Of a DNA stretch of 64,000 nt, positions 53,800 through 64,000 are shown piece by piece (the first letter of the stretch is position 1; every line of letters begins with the position of its first letter). The DNA comes from Rhizobium sp. Q54. Its GTDB lineage: Bacteria > Pseudomonadota > Alphaproteobacteria > UBA2966 > CAIVPW01. The notes under the pieces are model-generated. The model did no database searches, was not told where the DNA came from, and was given only the letters and a program-made list of their open reading frames with translations. The position numbers were made by a program, and so were the translations under genes. The stretch lies in assembly GCA_945889645.1 (NCBI GenBank), contig CAMDCA010000002.1:1-64000 (forward strand), in the 5' to 3' direction.

Positions 53800-54270
53800 G
53801 TGGAAAAGCGCACCGCCGGCATCCTGCTCTACCGCCGCAAGGCGAAGGTGATCGAGGTTCTGCTGGTGCACCCCGGCGGGCCGTTCTGGGCGCACAAGGA
53901 CGACGGCGCGTGGTCAATCCCGAAGGGCCTCTACGGTCCCGAGGAAGAACCGCTGGCAGCCGCCAAGCGCGAGTTCGCCGAAGAGACCGGCGGCACGTTC
54001 ACCGGCACGCCGCACCCGCTCGGCACGTTCCGCCAGCCGAGCGGCAAGGCGCTGTCGGCATGGTGCGTCGAAGGCGACTTCGACCCGCGGAAGCTCGTCA
54101 GCAACACCTGCATGGTCGAATGGCCGCCGCACTCCGGCAAACAAATCGAGATACCCGAGGTCGATCGCGGCGCGTGGTTCACGACGGACAAGGCAACCGT
54201 GAAGATTCACCTCGGACAGAAGCCAGTGCTGCGGGCACTGCTCGCACACCTCGGCGAAAGCGGGTCGTGA
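53800..54270 (+). CDS. NUDIX domain protein
   Basis: TAGILLYRRKAKVIEVLLVHPGGPFWAHKDDGAWSIPKGLYGPEEEPLAAAKREFAEETGG. Confidence 0.92.
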   Translation: MEKRTAGILLYRRKAKVIEVLLVHPGGPFWAHKDDGAWSIPKGLYGPEEEPLAAAKREFAEETGGTFTGTPHPLGTFRQPSGKALSAWCVEGDFDPRKLVSNTCMVEWPPHSGKQIEIPEVDRGAWFTTDKATVKIHLGQKPVLRALLAHLGESGS

Positions 54271-54806
54271 CGGCGTACGTCGCGCTGCTGCGCGCCGTCA
54301 ACGTCGGCGGGCGCGGCAAGGTGGCGATGGCCGACTTGCGCGCGCTGGCGACCGACCTTGGCCTCACCAACGCCCGCACGTTGCTGAACAGCGGCAACCT
54401 GGTGTTCGAGGCCGACGGTACCGCCGACAAGATCGCAGCGCGGCTGGAAGCGGAGACCACCGAGCGCCTGGGCGTGACCACCGACTTCCTGGTGCGCAGC
54501 GGCCAGGAGTGGCGCGCGGCGATCGCCGCCAATCCGTTCGCCACCGCCGCGACGGACGATCCGGGTCACCTGCTGCTGATGCCACTGAAGGACGCGCCCA
54601 CCGCCGCTGCCGTGAAAGCGCTGCAGGCCGCGATCAAGGGGCGCGAGGTCGTCCACGCCAAGGGCAAGAACCTGTTTGCCGTGTACCCCGACGGCGTCGG
54701 CCGCTCGAAGCTCACGACGGCGCTGATCGAAGGCACGCTCGGCACCCGCGGCACGGCGCGCAACTGGAACACGGTGTTGAAGCTGGCGGCGCTGCTCGGC
54801 GCCTAG
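54267..54806 (+). CDS. DUF1697 family protein
   Basis: YVALLRAVNVGGRGKVAMADLRALATDLGLTNARTLLNSGNLVF; GTG start overlaps the NUDIX stop. Confidence 0.92.
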   Translation: MTAYVALLRAVNVGGRGKVAMADLRALATDLGLTNARTLLNSGNLVFEADGTADKIAARLEAETTERLGVTTDFLVRSGQEWRAAIAANPFATAATDDPGHLLLMPLKDAPTAAAVKALQAAIKGREVVHAKGKNLFAVYPDGVGRSKLTTALIEGTLGTRGTARNWNTVLKLAALLGA

Positions 54807-54812
54807 GCGCTA

Positions 54813-55580
54813 CTAGGTGCCGTCGTGCACCTTGGCCTTCACGGCGCCGAGGATCGGGCCCTGGTTGGGCATCTGGACGATGGCGGCGCAGTACGAGGCG
54901 CCGGGCGACAGCTGGCCCGCGGGCAGCGGGAAGGTCGCGGGCTTTCCGTCCCACTTGGTCAGGTGCAGCATGGTTTGCACCACGTTGCCGTAGCTGATGG
55001 TCTTGCCGGCGTTCTCGCCGCGCGCGATCGGCACGACCTTGGCATCGGCGAACAACACCAGCCAGATGTCAGCCTCGACGCGGAAGTCGCCGGGCTTGGT
55101 GGCCTCGACGCGCAGGATCGGCTCACCGTTCTCGGCGTAGTCGAAGCGCACGTCGGCGCCGCCGGCCATGGCCGGAGCGCGCGCCTGTTCGATTGCCGCC
55201 TCGACCGCCATGCGATCCGATGCGACCGCTTCGAAACGTCCGTTGACGACGATCTGCGGCGTGTAGACCGATTGCATGCGCAGCGGGCGCATGTAGTTGC
55301 GCTGGCGCGCGGTGGTCGCGGGCGTGGCAAAGGTGTCGGCCCAGCCCAGGTAGTCCCAGTAATCGACGTGGAAGCCGAGGACGATGAAGTTCTCGCGCTC
55401 CTGGCGCGCGACCAGCTCGAGCAGGAACGCGTCGGCCGGCGGGCACTGGCTGCAGCCCTGCGAGGTGAACAACTCCACCACCGTCACCGGCATGTTGGCA
55501 CGCTGCGCCAGCGCGGGCGCCGCCGCGAACAAGGCGAGCGCGCCCGCCAGGACCGGCACAAGAAAGAACCAACGTGACAT
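54813..55580 (-). CDS. DUF1223 secreted thioredoxin-like protein
   Basis: VVELFTSQGCSQCPPADAFLLELVARQERENFIVLGFHVDYWDYLGWADTFA. Confidence 0.92.
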   Translation of the reverse strand: MSRWFFLVPVLAGALALFAAAPALAQRANMPVTVVELFTSQGCSQCPPADAFLLELVARQERENFIVLGFHVDYWDYLGWADTFATPATTARQRNYMRPLRMQSVYTPQIVVNGRFEAVASDRMAVEAAIEQARAPAMAGGADVRFDYAENGEPILRVEATKPGDFRVEADIWLVLFADAKVVPIARGENAGKTISYGNVVQTMLHLTKWDGKPATFPLPAGQLSPGASYCAAIVQMPNQGPILGAVKAKVHDGT

Positions 55581-55659
55581 GAGTTTCAATCGTGCCGCCG
55601 TGAACACTGCCCGGGCCAATCACTTGTGGGTGACGCGGCAAAGGGCCGCGCACGCCATT

Positions 55660-58368
<2,709 letters not shown>

Positions 58369-58483
58369 TTCCGCACCCCCGTGCGGGTGGAAGCGGCTGC
58401 GCCCGAAGGCGGCCGCGGTTCGAAGTGCGGCGATACTACAAGAATTGGTGCGGCGCGGGCTTTCGGCTAGGGTCGCGCCACCG

Positions 58484-59113
58484 ATGACCGCTGCCACGTT
58501 CGCCGCAACCTTTGAGGCCCGGGGTCTCACCTGCATTCGCGGCGAGCGCGTCGTTTTCGAGAACCTGGCGTTCTCGGTGGCGCCGGGCGGCGCGCTGCTG
58601 TTGCGCGGCGCGAACGGAACCGGCAAGTCGAGCCTGCTGCGCATCTGCGCCGGGTTCCTGCAGCCGGCCGGCGGCGAGCTGCGGTGGAATGCCGCCCCCG
58701 TCGCCGGCGACCTCGACGCCCACCGCGCCCGCCTCGCCTATGTCGGGCATCTCGATGCCGTGAAGCCGGCCTTCACCGTCGCCGAGAACGTCGCCTTCTG
58801 GCTGAAGCTCAGTGGCGCTGGCACCCGCGCCGAGACCGCGCTGTCCGCCCTCGGCCTCGGACACCTCGCCTCCCTACCGGCCGCCTACCTGTCGGCCGGT
58901 CAGCGGCGGCGGCTCAACCTCGCGCGCCTGGCCGGCAGCGCTGCGCCGCTGTGGCTGCTCGACGAGCCCACGTCTTCGCTGGACGACGCGTCCTCGCACG
59001 CGTTGCTGACGCTAATCGAGGCGCATCGCGCCGGCGGCGGCATGGCGGTGATCGCGACGCACCAGGATCTGGCGCTGACCAAGGCCGAGACGCTGCGGAT
59101 CGGCGCGCAATGA
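58484..59113 (+). CDS. ccmA: Heme exporter ATP-binding protein CcmA
   Basis: [59 protein letters not shown]. Confidence 0.95.
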   Translation: MTAATFAATFEARGLTCIRGERVVFENLAFSVAPGGALLLRGANGTGKSSLLRICAGFLQPAGGELRWNAAPVAGDLDAHRARLAYVGHLDAVKPAFTVAENVAFWLKLSGAGTRAETALSALGLGHLASLPAAYLSAGQRRRLNLARLAGSAAPLWLLDEPTSSLDDASSHALLTLIEAHRAGGGMAVIATHQDLALTKAETLRIGAQ

Positions 59114-59120
59114 GCACGGC

Positions 59121-59786
59121 ATGAACGTCTTTGGCGCCATCGTCGCGCGCGACACCCGCCTGGCCCTGCGCCAAGGCGGCGGCAGCTACTGGACGCTGCT
59201 GTTCTTCGTCCTGACCGTGACGATGTTCCCGCTCGGCGTCGGCCCCGACCTCGCGCTGCTGTCGCGCATCGGCGCCGGCGTGCTGTGGGTCACCGCCCTG
59301 CTCGCGGCGATGCTGTCGCTGGACCGCATGTTCCAGGCCGACTTCGAGGACGGCAGCTTAGAGCTGCTGTCGCTCGCGCCCCTGCCGCTCGAACTCACGG
59401 TCTTGGCCAAGGCCGCGGCGCATTGGCTGACCACCGGACTTCCGGTCACCGTTCTTGCGCCGTTGCTGGCGCTGATGCTGGCCGTCGATCCGGCTGCTTT
59501 CCCGGTCCTGATGCTCGCCATGCTGATCGGTACCCCGATCCTCAGCCTGATCGGCAGCATTGGCGCAGCACTTACGGTGGGAATTCGCCGAGGCGGCGTT
59601 CTGCTGTCCCTGCTGGTGATGCCGTTGTACGTGCCGGCTCTGATTTTCGGTGTACTTGCCGTCCAGGCAGCGCTGGACGGCCTGACTCCCCGGCCGCACC
59701 TGTTGCTGCTCGGGGCCGACTTCTTGGTCGCACTGGCCATCACCCCCTGGCTCGCCGCCGCGGCACTTCGCCTCAATCTGGAGTAA
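59121..59786 (+). CDS. ccmB: Heme exporter membrane protein CcmB
   Basis: FGAIVARDTRLALRQGGGSYWTLLFFVLTVTMFPLGVGPD; position in the ccm operon. Confidence 0.95.
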   Translation: MNVFGAIVARDTRLALRQGGGSYWTLLFFVLTVTMFPLGVGPDLALLSRIGAGVLWVTALLAAMLSLDRMFQADFEDGSLELLSLAPLPLELTVLAKAAAHWLTTGLPVTVLAPLLALMLAVDPAAFPVLMLAMLIGTPILSLIGSIGAALTVGIRRGGVLLSLLVMPLYVPALIFGVLAVQAALDGLTPRPHLLLLGADFLVALAITPWLAAAALRLNLE

Positions 59787-59916
59787 CTGCGCCGAGATTG
59801 GCGCGGCTGGCGCGTTCGGTGCTAAATCCCTGGGCCTTGGCCCTGGTCCTTGGGGGTCCGGGCTTGGCGGCTCATGGCCCTGAGAACCACCCTGATCGGC
59901 TTGAAGGTCAACCGGC

Positions 59917-60633
59917 ATGGCTAATCTGCATTGGCTGGCGAACCCTGGACGTTTCCTCCGCATTGCGGCGGTCGTCCTGCCGTGGCTAGCGGCGGCCACC
60001 GCCGTCCTGCTGGCCGTTGGCCTGTGGCTGGCGTTGCGCGCCCCCCAGGATGCGACCCAGGGCGCCCCGGCCAAGATCATGTACATGCACGTGCCGAGCG
60101 CGATCCTGAGCATGACGATCTTCGGCGCCATGGCCTTCGCCAGCGCCATCGCCTTGATCTGGCGTCATCCGCTCGCCGACATCGCCGCCAAGGCGTCGGC
60201 GGCGATCGGCGCCGGCTTCACCGCCTCCTGCCTGATCACCGGCTCGCTGTGGGGCCGCCCGAGCTGGGGTACGTTCTGGGTGTGGGACGCGCGCCTGACG
60301 TCCGAGCTGATCCTGTTCTTCATCTACCTCGGCTACATCGCCATCTGGCAGGCAATCGAGGATCCGCAGCGCGCCAGCCGCGCCGCCGCGATCGTCGCGC
60401 TCGCCGGCTCCGTCAACCTGCCGATCATTCATTACTCTGTGGTGTGGTGGAACACGCTGCACCAGCCGCCAGGCCTGATGCAGGGCCGCACCGATCCATC
60501 GATGGCGGTGCCGCTGCTGACGCTGATGGGCGCCTTCTTCTTGTTCTACGTCACGCTGCTGCTGTGGCGCATGGAGCGCGAGATCGTCGGCCGCAAGATT
60601 CGCCAGTTCCGCCTCCTGCGGGCACAGGCCTAG
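59917..60633 (+). CDS. ccmC: Heme transporter CcmC
   Basis: KIMYMHVPSAILSM; SLWGRPSWGTFWVWDARLTSELILFFIYLGY (WWD motif). Confidence 0.97.
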   Translation: MANLHWLANPGRFLRIAAVVLPWLAAATAVLLAVGLWLALRAPQDATQGAPAKIMYMHVPSAILSMTIFGAMAFASAIALIWRHPLADIAAKASAAIGAGFTASCLITGSLWGRPSWGTFWVWDARLTSELILFFIYLGYIAIWQAIEDPQRASRAAAIVALAGSVNLPIIHYSVVWWNTLHQPPGLMQGRTDPSMAVPLLTLMGAFFLFYVTLLLWRMEREIVGRKIRQFRLLRAQA

Positions 60634-60638
60634 CGCCG

Positions 60639-60872
60639 ATGGCCGAGTATTTCGCCATGGGCGGGTTTGCCTGGTTCATCTGGCCGGCCTATGTCGTGAC
60701 GCTGGGATTCATGCTCGGCATCACCGTCTCCACATTGCGCGGGCTCAAGGCCGATCGCCGCACGCTCGCCGAGCTGGAGAAAGGCGCGCCGCATCGGCAG
60801 CGCCGGCAGGCCGCCGCCGGCATGACCGCCGCACAGGCCGATGCACCCCAAGGAGTTGCCCGTGACGCGTAA
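60639..60872 (+). CDS. ccmD: Heme exporter protein CcmD
   Basis: MAEYFAMGGFAWFIWPAYVVTLGFMLGITVSTLRGLKAD; position. Confidence 0.93.
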   Translation: MAEYFAMGGFAWFIWPAYVVTLGFMLGITVSTLRGLKADRRTLAELEKGAPHRQRRQAAAGMTAAQADAPQGVARDA

Positions 60873-61299
60873 GCGCCAACGCCTGATTCTGGTACTGAGC
60901 GGGCTCGCCGCGCTCGGTCTCGCCACCGGATTGACGCTGTACGCCCTACGCGACAACTTGGTGTTTTTCTACAGTCCGACCCAGGTCGTGCAGCACGAAG
61001 TGCCGGTCGAGAATCGCAACATCCGCATCGGTGGCCTGGTCGCCGATGGATCGGTGCAGCGCCCGGCCGCCAACACCATCCACTTCGCCATCACTGACAT
61101 GGTGAACACGGTGAACGTCACCTACACCGGCCTGGTGCCCAATCTGTTCAAGGAAGGCCAAGGCGTCGTCGCCGAAGGCCGCCTCGGTCCCGACGGCACC
61201 TTCCTCGCCAGCCAGGTGCTGGCCAAGCACGACGAGACCTACATGCCTAAGGAAGTGATCGACGCCCTCAAGGCGTCCGGGCAGTGGAAGGGTAACTGA
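60862..61299 (+). CDS. ccmE: Cytochrome c maturation protein CcmE (start may be 60841)
   Basis: TRKRQRLILVLSGLAALGLATGLTLYALRDNLVFFYSPTQV; FAITDMVNTVNVTYTGLVPNLFKEGQGVVAEG. Confidence 0.95.
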   Translation: MTRKRQRLILVLSGLAALGLATGLTLYALRDNLVFFYSPTQVVQHEVPVENRNIRIGGLVADGSVQRPAANTIHFAITDMVNTVNVTYTGLVPNLFKEGQGVVAEGRLGPDGTFLASQVLAKHDETYMPKEVIDALKASGQWKGN

Positions 61300-61403
61300 T
61301 GTCTGTCCGGAGGTTCGGAGCGCGGCCGCCCTTCGACTGCTGTGATGCGACCGCTCGCTGCGCTCGCGGGCGCGCGTCCCGCGCGACGGAAGGGAACTCT
61401 TAG
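61299..61403 (+). CDS. Candidate 34-aa small ORF between ccmE and ccmF (MSVRRFGARPPFDCCDATARCARGRASRATEGNS)
   Basis: ATG shares a base with the ccmE TGA; TAG at 61401-61403 abuts the ccmF GTG at 61404; absent from the supplied ORF track because of length. Confidence 0.35.
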   Translation: MSVRRFGARPPFDCCDATARCARGRASRATEGNS

Positions 61404-63395
61404 GTGGTCGCTGAGCTCGGACATTTCGCGCTGATCGTCGCGTTCGTCATCGCCGCCGTGCAGGCGACCGTGCCGCTGGTCGGCGCCCATCGCGGCGACG
61501 ACAACTGGATCGCCGTCGCGCGCCCGGCGGCGCTGACGCAGTTCTTGATGGCGGCGGTGGCGTTCTTCGCGCTGATGTGGTGCTTTGTACACTCCGACTT
61601 CTCGGTGTACGCGGTCTACAACAGCTCGCACTCGCTGAAGCCACTGGTCTACAAAATCGCCGGCGTGTGGGGAAACCACGAGGGCTCGCTGCTCTTGTGG
61701 ATTCTGATCCTGTCCGGCTTCGGCGCCGCGGTGGCGGCCTTCGGCAACAACCTGCCGCCCGCGCTCAAGGCGCGCGTCCTGTCCGTCCAGGGCATGATCG
61801 GCGTCGGCTTCCTCGCCTTCATCCTATTCACCTCGAACCCGTTCGCGCGTGTGTTCCCGGCGCCGGAAGAAGGCATGGGACTGAACCCGCTGCTGCAGGA
61901 CTTCGGCCTCGCCATCCATCCGCCGTTCCTCTACCTCGGCTACGTCGGCTTCTCGATGGCGTTTTCCTTCGCCGTCGCGGCGTTGATCGAGGGCCGCGTC
62001 GATCCGGCCTGGGCGCGCTGGGTGCGGCCGTGGACCCTGGCGGCGTGGTGTTTCCTGACGGTCGGCATCACGCTCGGCTCGTGGTGGGCGTACTACGAGC
62101 TTGGCTGGGGCGGCTTCTGGTTCTGGGATCCGGTCGAGAACGCGTCGTTCATGCCGTGGCTTGCCGGCACCGCGCTGCTGCACTCGGCCATCGTCGTCGA
62201 GCGGCGTGACACACTGAAGGCGTGGACCATCCTGCTCGCCATCCTGACGTTCTCGCTCAGCCTGCTCGGCACGTTCATCGTGCGCTCCGGCGTGCTGACC
62301 AGCGTGCACGCGTTCGCCACCGATCCAGCGCGCGGCCTGTTCATCCTGGCGTTCCTGGTCGCCGTCATCGGCGGCTCGCTGGCGCTGTTCGCCGTACGCG
62401 CACCGGCGCTAAAGCCGGGCGGCTTGTTCGCTCCGGTCAGCCGCGAAGGCGCGCTGGTGCTGAACAACCTGCTGCTCGCTACGGCGTGCGCCACCGTGCT
62501 GCTCGGCACGCTGTATCCGCTGTTCCTCGACGCCCTGACCGGCGACAAGGTTTCGGTCGGCCCGCCGTTCTTCCAGGCGACCTTCGTGCCGATCATGCTG
62601 CCGCTGCTCGGCGCCATGGTGGTTGGTCCCATGCTGCCGTGGAAGCGCGCTGACCTGGGCCCGGCCCTGGAGCGCCTGCGCTTCACCTTCATTGCCGCTG
62701 GCTTTGCGGGACTCGTCGTCTACGCCCTGGTCAGCGGCACGTCGTTGACCGCGGCGGGCGGGATCGCGCTCGCCACGTGGATCATACTGGGCGGCATGAC
62801 GCCGCTGGCGCAGCGCGTGTTCCGCCGCGGCGCCGGTGGCGCCGACCGCCTGCGCGCCTTGCCGCGCTCGGCCGTCGGCATGTCGCTGGCGCATGCAGGA
62901 ATCGGCGTCGTCGTGCTTGGCCTGACCGCGCTGCTGACGTGGCAGACCGAGAAGGACCAGGTCCTGCGCGTCGGCCAGTCGATGGACGTCGCCGGGTACA
63001 CGCTGACGCTGCGCAGCGTCGGCCCGCACCCGGGCGCCAACTACATCGCGTCGCGCGCAGTGTTCGACGTCGCCAAGGGCGGTGCCGTCATAAAGACAGC
63101 GCTGCCCGAGAAGCGCGCGTACGTGGACTCGACCCAGGTGACGACCGAAGCGGCCATCGAGCCGACCCTGTTCGGTGACCTCTACGTTGTACTGGGCGAC
63201 GCGGACGGAACCGGCGGTTACGCCATCCGCGCCTACTTCAAGCCGTTCGTCCACCTGCTGTGGCTGGGCGCCGCGCTGATGGTGCTGGGCGGCGTGGTGT
63301 CGCTGTCGGATCGCCGCCACCGCGTCGGCGCACCAGCGAAGAGCCGCACGCCGGGCGCCGCCGTTGCCGCTCCGCCGGCGCGCGCCGCGACCTGA
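61404..63395 (+). CDS. ccmF: Heme lyase CcmF/NrfE family
   Basis: GVWGNHEGSLLLWILILSGFGA; LGWGGFWFWDPVENASFMPWLAGTALLHS. Confidence 0.97.
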   Translation: MVAELGHFALIVAFVIAAVQATVPLVGAHRGDDNWIAVARPAALTQFLMAAVAFFALMWCFVHSDFSVYAVYNSSHSLKPLVYKIAGVWGNHEGSLLLWILILSGFGAAVAAFGNNLPPALKARVLSVQGMIGVGFLAFILFTSNPFARVFPAPEEGMGLNPLLQDFGLAIHPPFLYLGYVGFSMAFSFAVAALIEGRVDPAWARWVRPWTLAAWCFLTVGITLGSWWAYYELGWGGFWFWDPVENASFMPWLAGTALLHSAIVVERRDTLKAWTILLAILTFSLSLLGTFIVRSGVLTSVHAFATDPARGLFILAFLVAVIGGSLALFAVRAPALKPGGLFAPVSREGALVLNNLLLATACATVLLGTLYPLFLDALTGDKVSVGPPFFQATFVPIMLPLLGAMVVGPMLPWKRADLGPALERLRFTFIAAGFAGLVVYALVSGTSLTAAGGIALATWIILGGMTPLAQRVFRRGAGGADRLRALPRSAVGMSLAHAGIGVVVLGLTALLTWQTEKDQVLRVGQSMDVAGYTLTLRSVGPHPGANYIASRAVFDVAKGGAVIKTALPEKRAYVDSTQVTTEAAIEPTLFGDLYVVLGDADGTGGYAIRAYFKPFVHLLWLGAALMVLGGVVSLSDRRHRVGAPAKSRTPGAAVAAPPARAAT

Positions 63396-63398
63396 TCG

Positions 63399-63947
63399 AT
63401 GCGTCCCGCGCTGGTCGTTCCGGTCGCTCTGTTCGCCGTCGTCGCGGTGGCGTTGGCCGTTGGCCTTGGCCTTAAGCCGCGCGAAATTCCCTCCGCGCTG
63501 ATCGGCCAGCCGGTGCCCGCCTTTGCGCTCGACCCGGTCGAGAACTTCGGCCCTGGCCTGTCGAATGAAGACCTGCGCGGCCAGGTCACCATCGTCAACG
63601 TGTTCGCCTCGTGGTGCGTGCCGTGCCGCGCCGAGCACCAGCTGTGGGTCGATGTCGCCAAGACCGGCCTGCCGATCTTCGGCCTCAACTACAAGGACAC
63701 GCCCGCCAACGCCTCGGCGTGGCTGGCGCAGCTCGGCAATCCGTACCAGCGCACCGGCGCCGATCGGCAAGGCCGCGTCGGCATCGACTTCGGCGTCTAC
63801 GGCGTGCCGGAGACGTTCGTCATCGACCACAACGGCATCATCCAGCTCAAGTTCATCGGACCGGTCGACCGCGTGGCGCTGGAAACGCAGATCCTGCCCA
63901 AGGTGCGCGCGCTGCAGGCGCTGGTCCAGCCGGCGCCGGCACGATGA
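63399..63947 (+). CDS. ccmG: Thiol:disulfide interchange protein DsbE/CcmG
   Basis: FALDPVENFGPGLSNEDLRGQVTIVNVFASWCVPCRAEH; GVYGVPETFVIDHNGII. Confidence 0.95.
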   Translation: MRPALVVPVALFAVVAVALAVGLGLKPREIPSALIGQPVPAFALDPVENFGPGLSNEDLRGQVTIVNVFASWCVPCRAEHQLWVDVAKTGLPIFGLNYKDTPANASAWLAQLGNPYQRTGADRQGRVGIDFGVYGVPETFVIDHNGIIQLKFIGPVDRVALETQILPKVRALQALVQPAPAR

Positions 63948-64000
63948 TCGGATTGCGGCGCGCGGCGCTGGCCGCACTGTTCGTTGCCGGCTGCGCCGTG
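63944..64000 (+). CDS. ccmH: Start of CcmH/CycL (truncated by window end)
   Basis: ATG overlapping the ccmG stop, MIGLRRAALAALFVAGCAV signal-peptide-like; expected next gene in the ccm operon. Confidence 0.65.
   Translation, partial: MIGLRRAALAALFVAGCAV

Overview
This is a 64 kb, GC-rich, alphaproteobacterial-type chromosomal window, mostly conserved housekeeping operons. In order, it holds: a decayed nitrate-assimilation locus (nirB cut off at the left edge, nrtABC-type ABC transporter, ANTAR-only nasT remnant); an OmpR-type regulator; an efp/epmA/epmB elongation-factor-P lysylation cluster; a DUF1365 + FAD-oxidoreductase pair; a MASE1-GGDEF protein with a GDDEF signature; a frameshifted SET-domain pseudogene; allA; an ABC exporter; rplU-rpmA; a GNAT-cNMP-binding fusion; obgE-proB-proA-nadD-rsfS-gpmI; a lone PIN-domain gene; envC-like / tandem S41 peptidases / YibQ-like deacetylase / rppH; an APC permease; a VOC protein with a histone-H1-like tail; atpHAGDC; an FMN reductase / HxlR pair; priA, DUF484, xerC, rssA-like, lpdA; sucCD-mdh; htpG; NUDIX; DUF1697; DUF1223; acnA; and ccmABCDEFG plus the start of ccmH. 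I saw no rRNA, tRNA, CRISPR array, prophage or obvious defence island. The most interesting signals are: an S41 pseudo-peptidase next to its active paralog, the FeeM/AHL-synthase-like GNAT fused to a cyclic-nucleotide domain, the H1-like VOC fusion, a probable non-canonical AUC start for rsfS, a small ORF fitting exactly between ccmE and ccmF, and the eroded nitrate locus with a possible ANTAR RNA target. All family calls come from reading the sequence; no database search was run.
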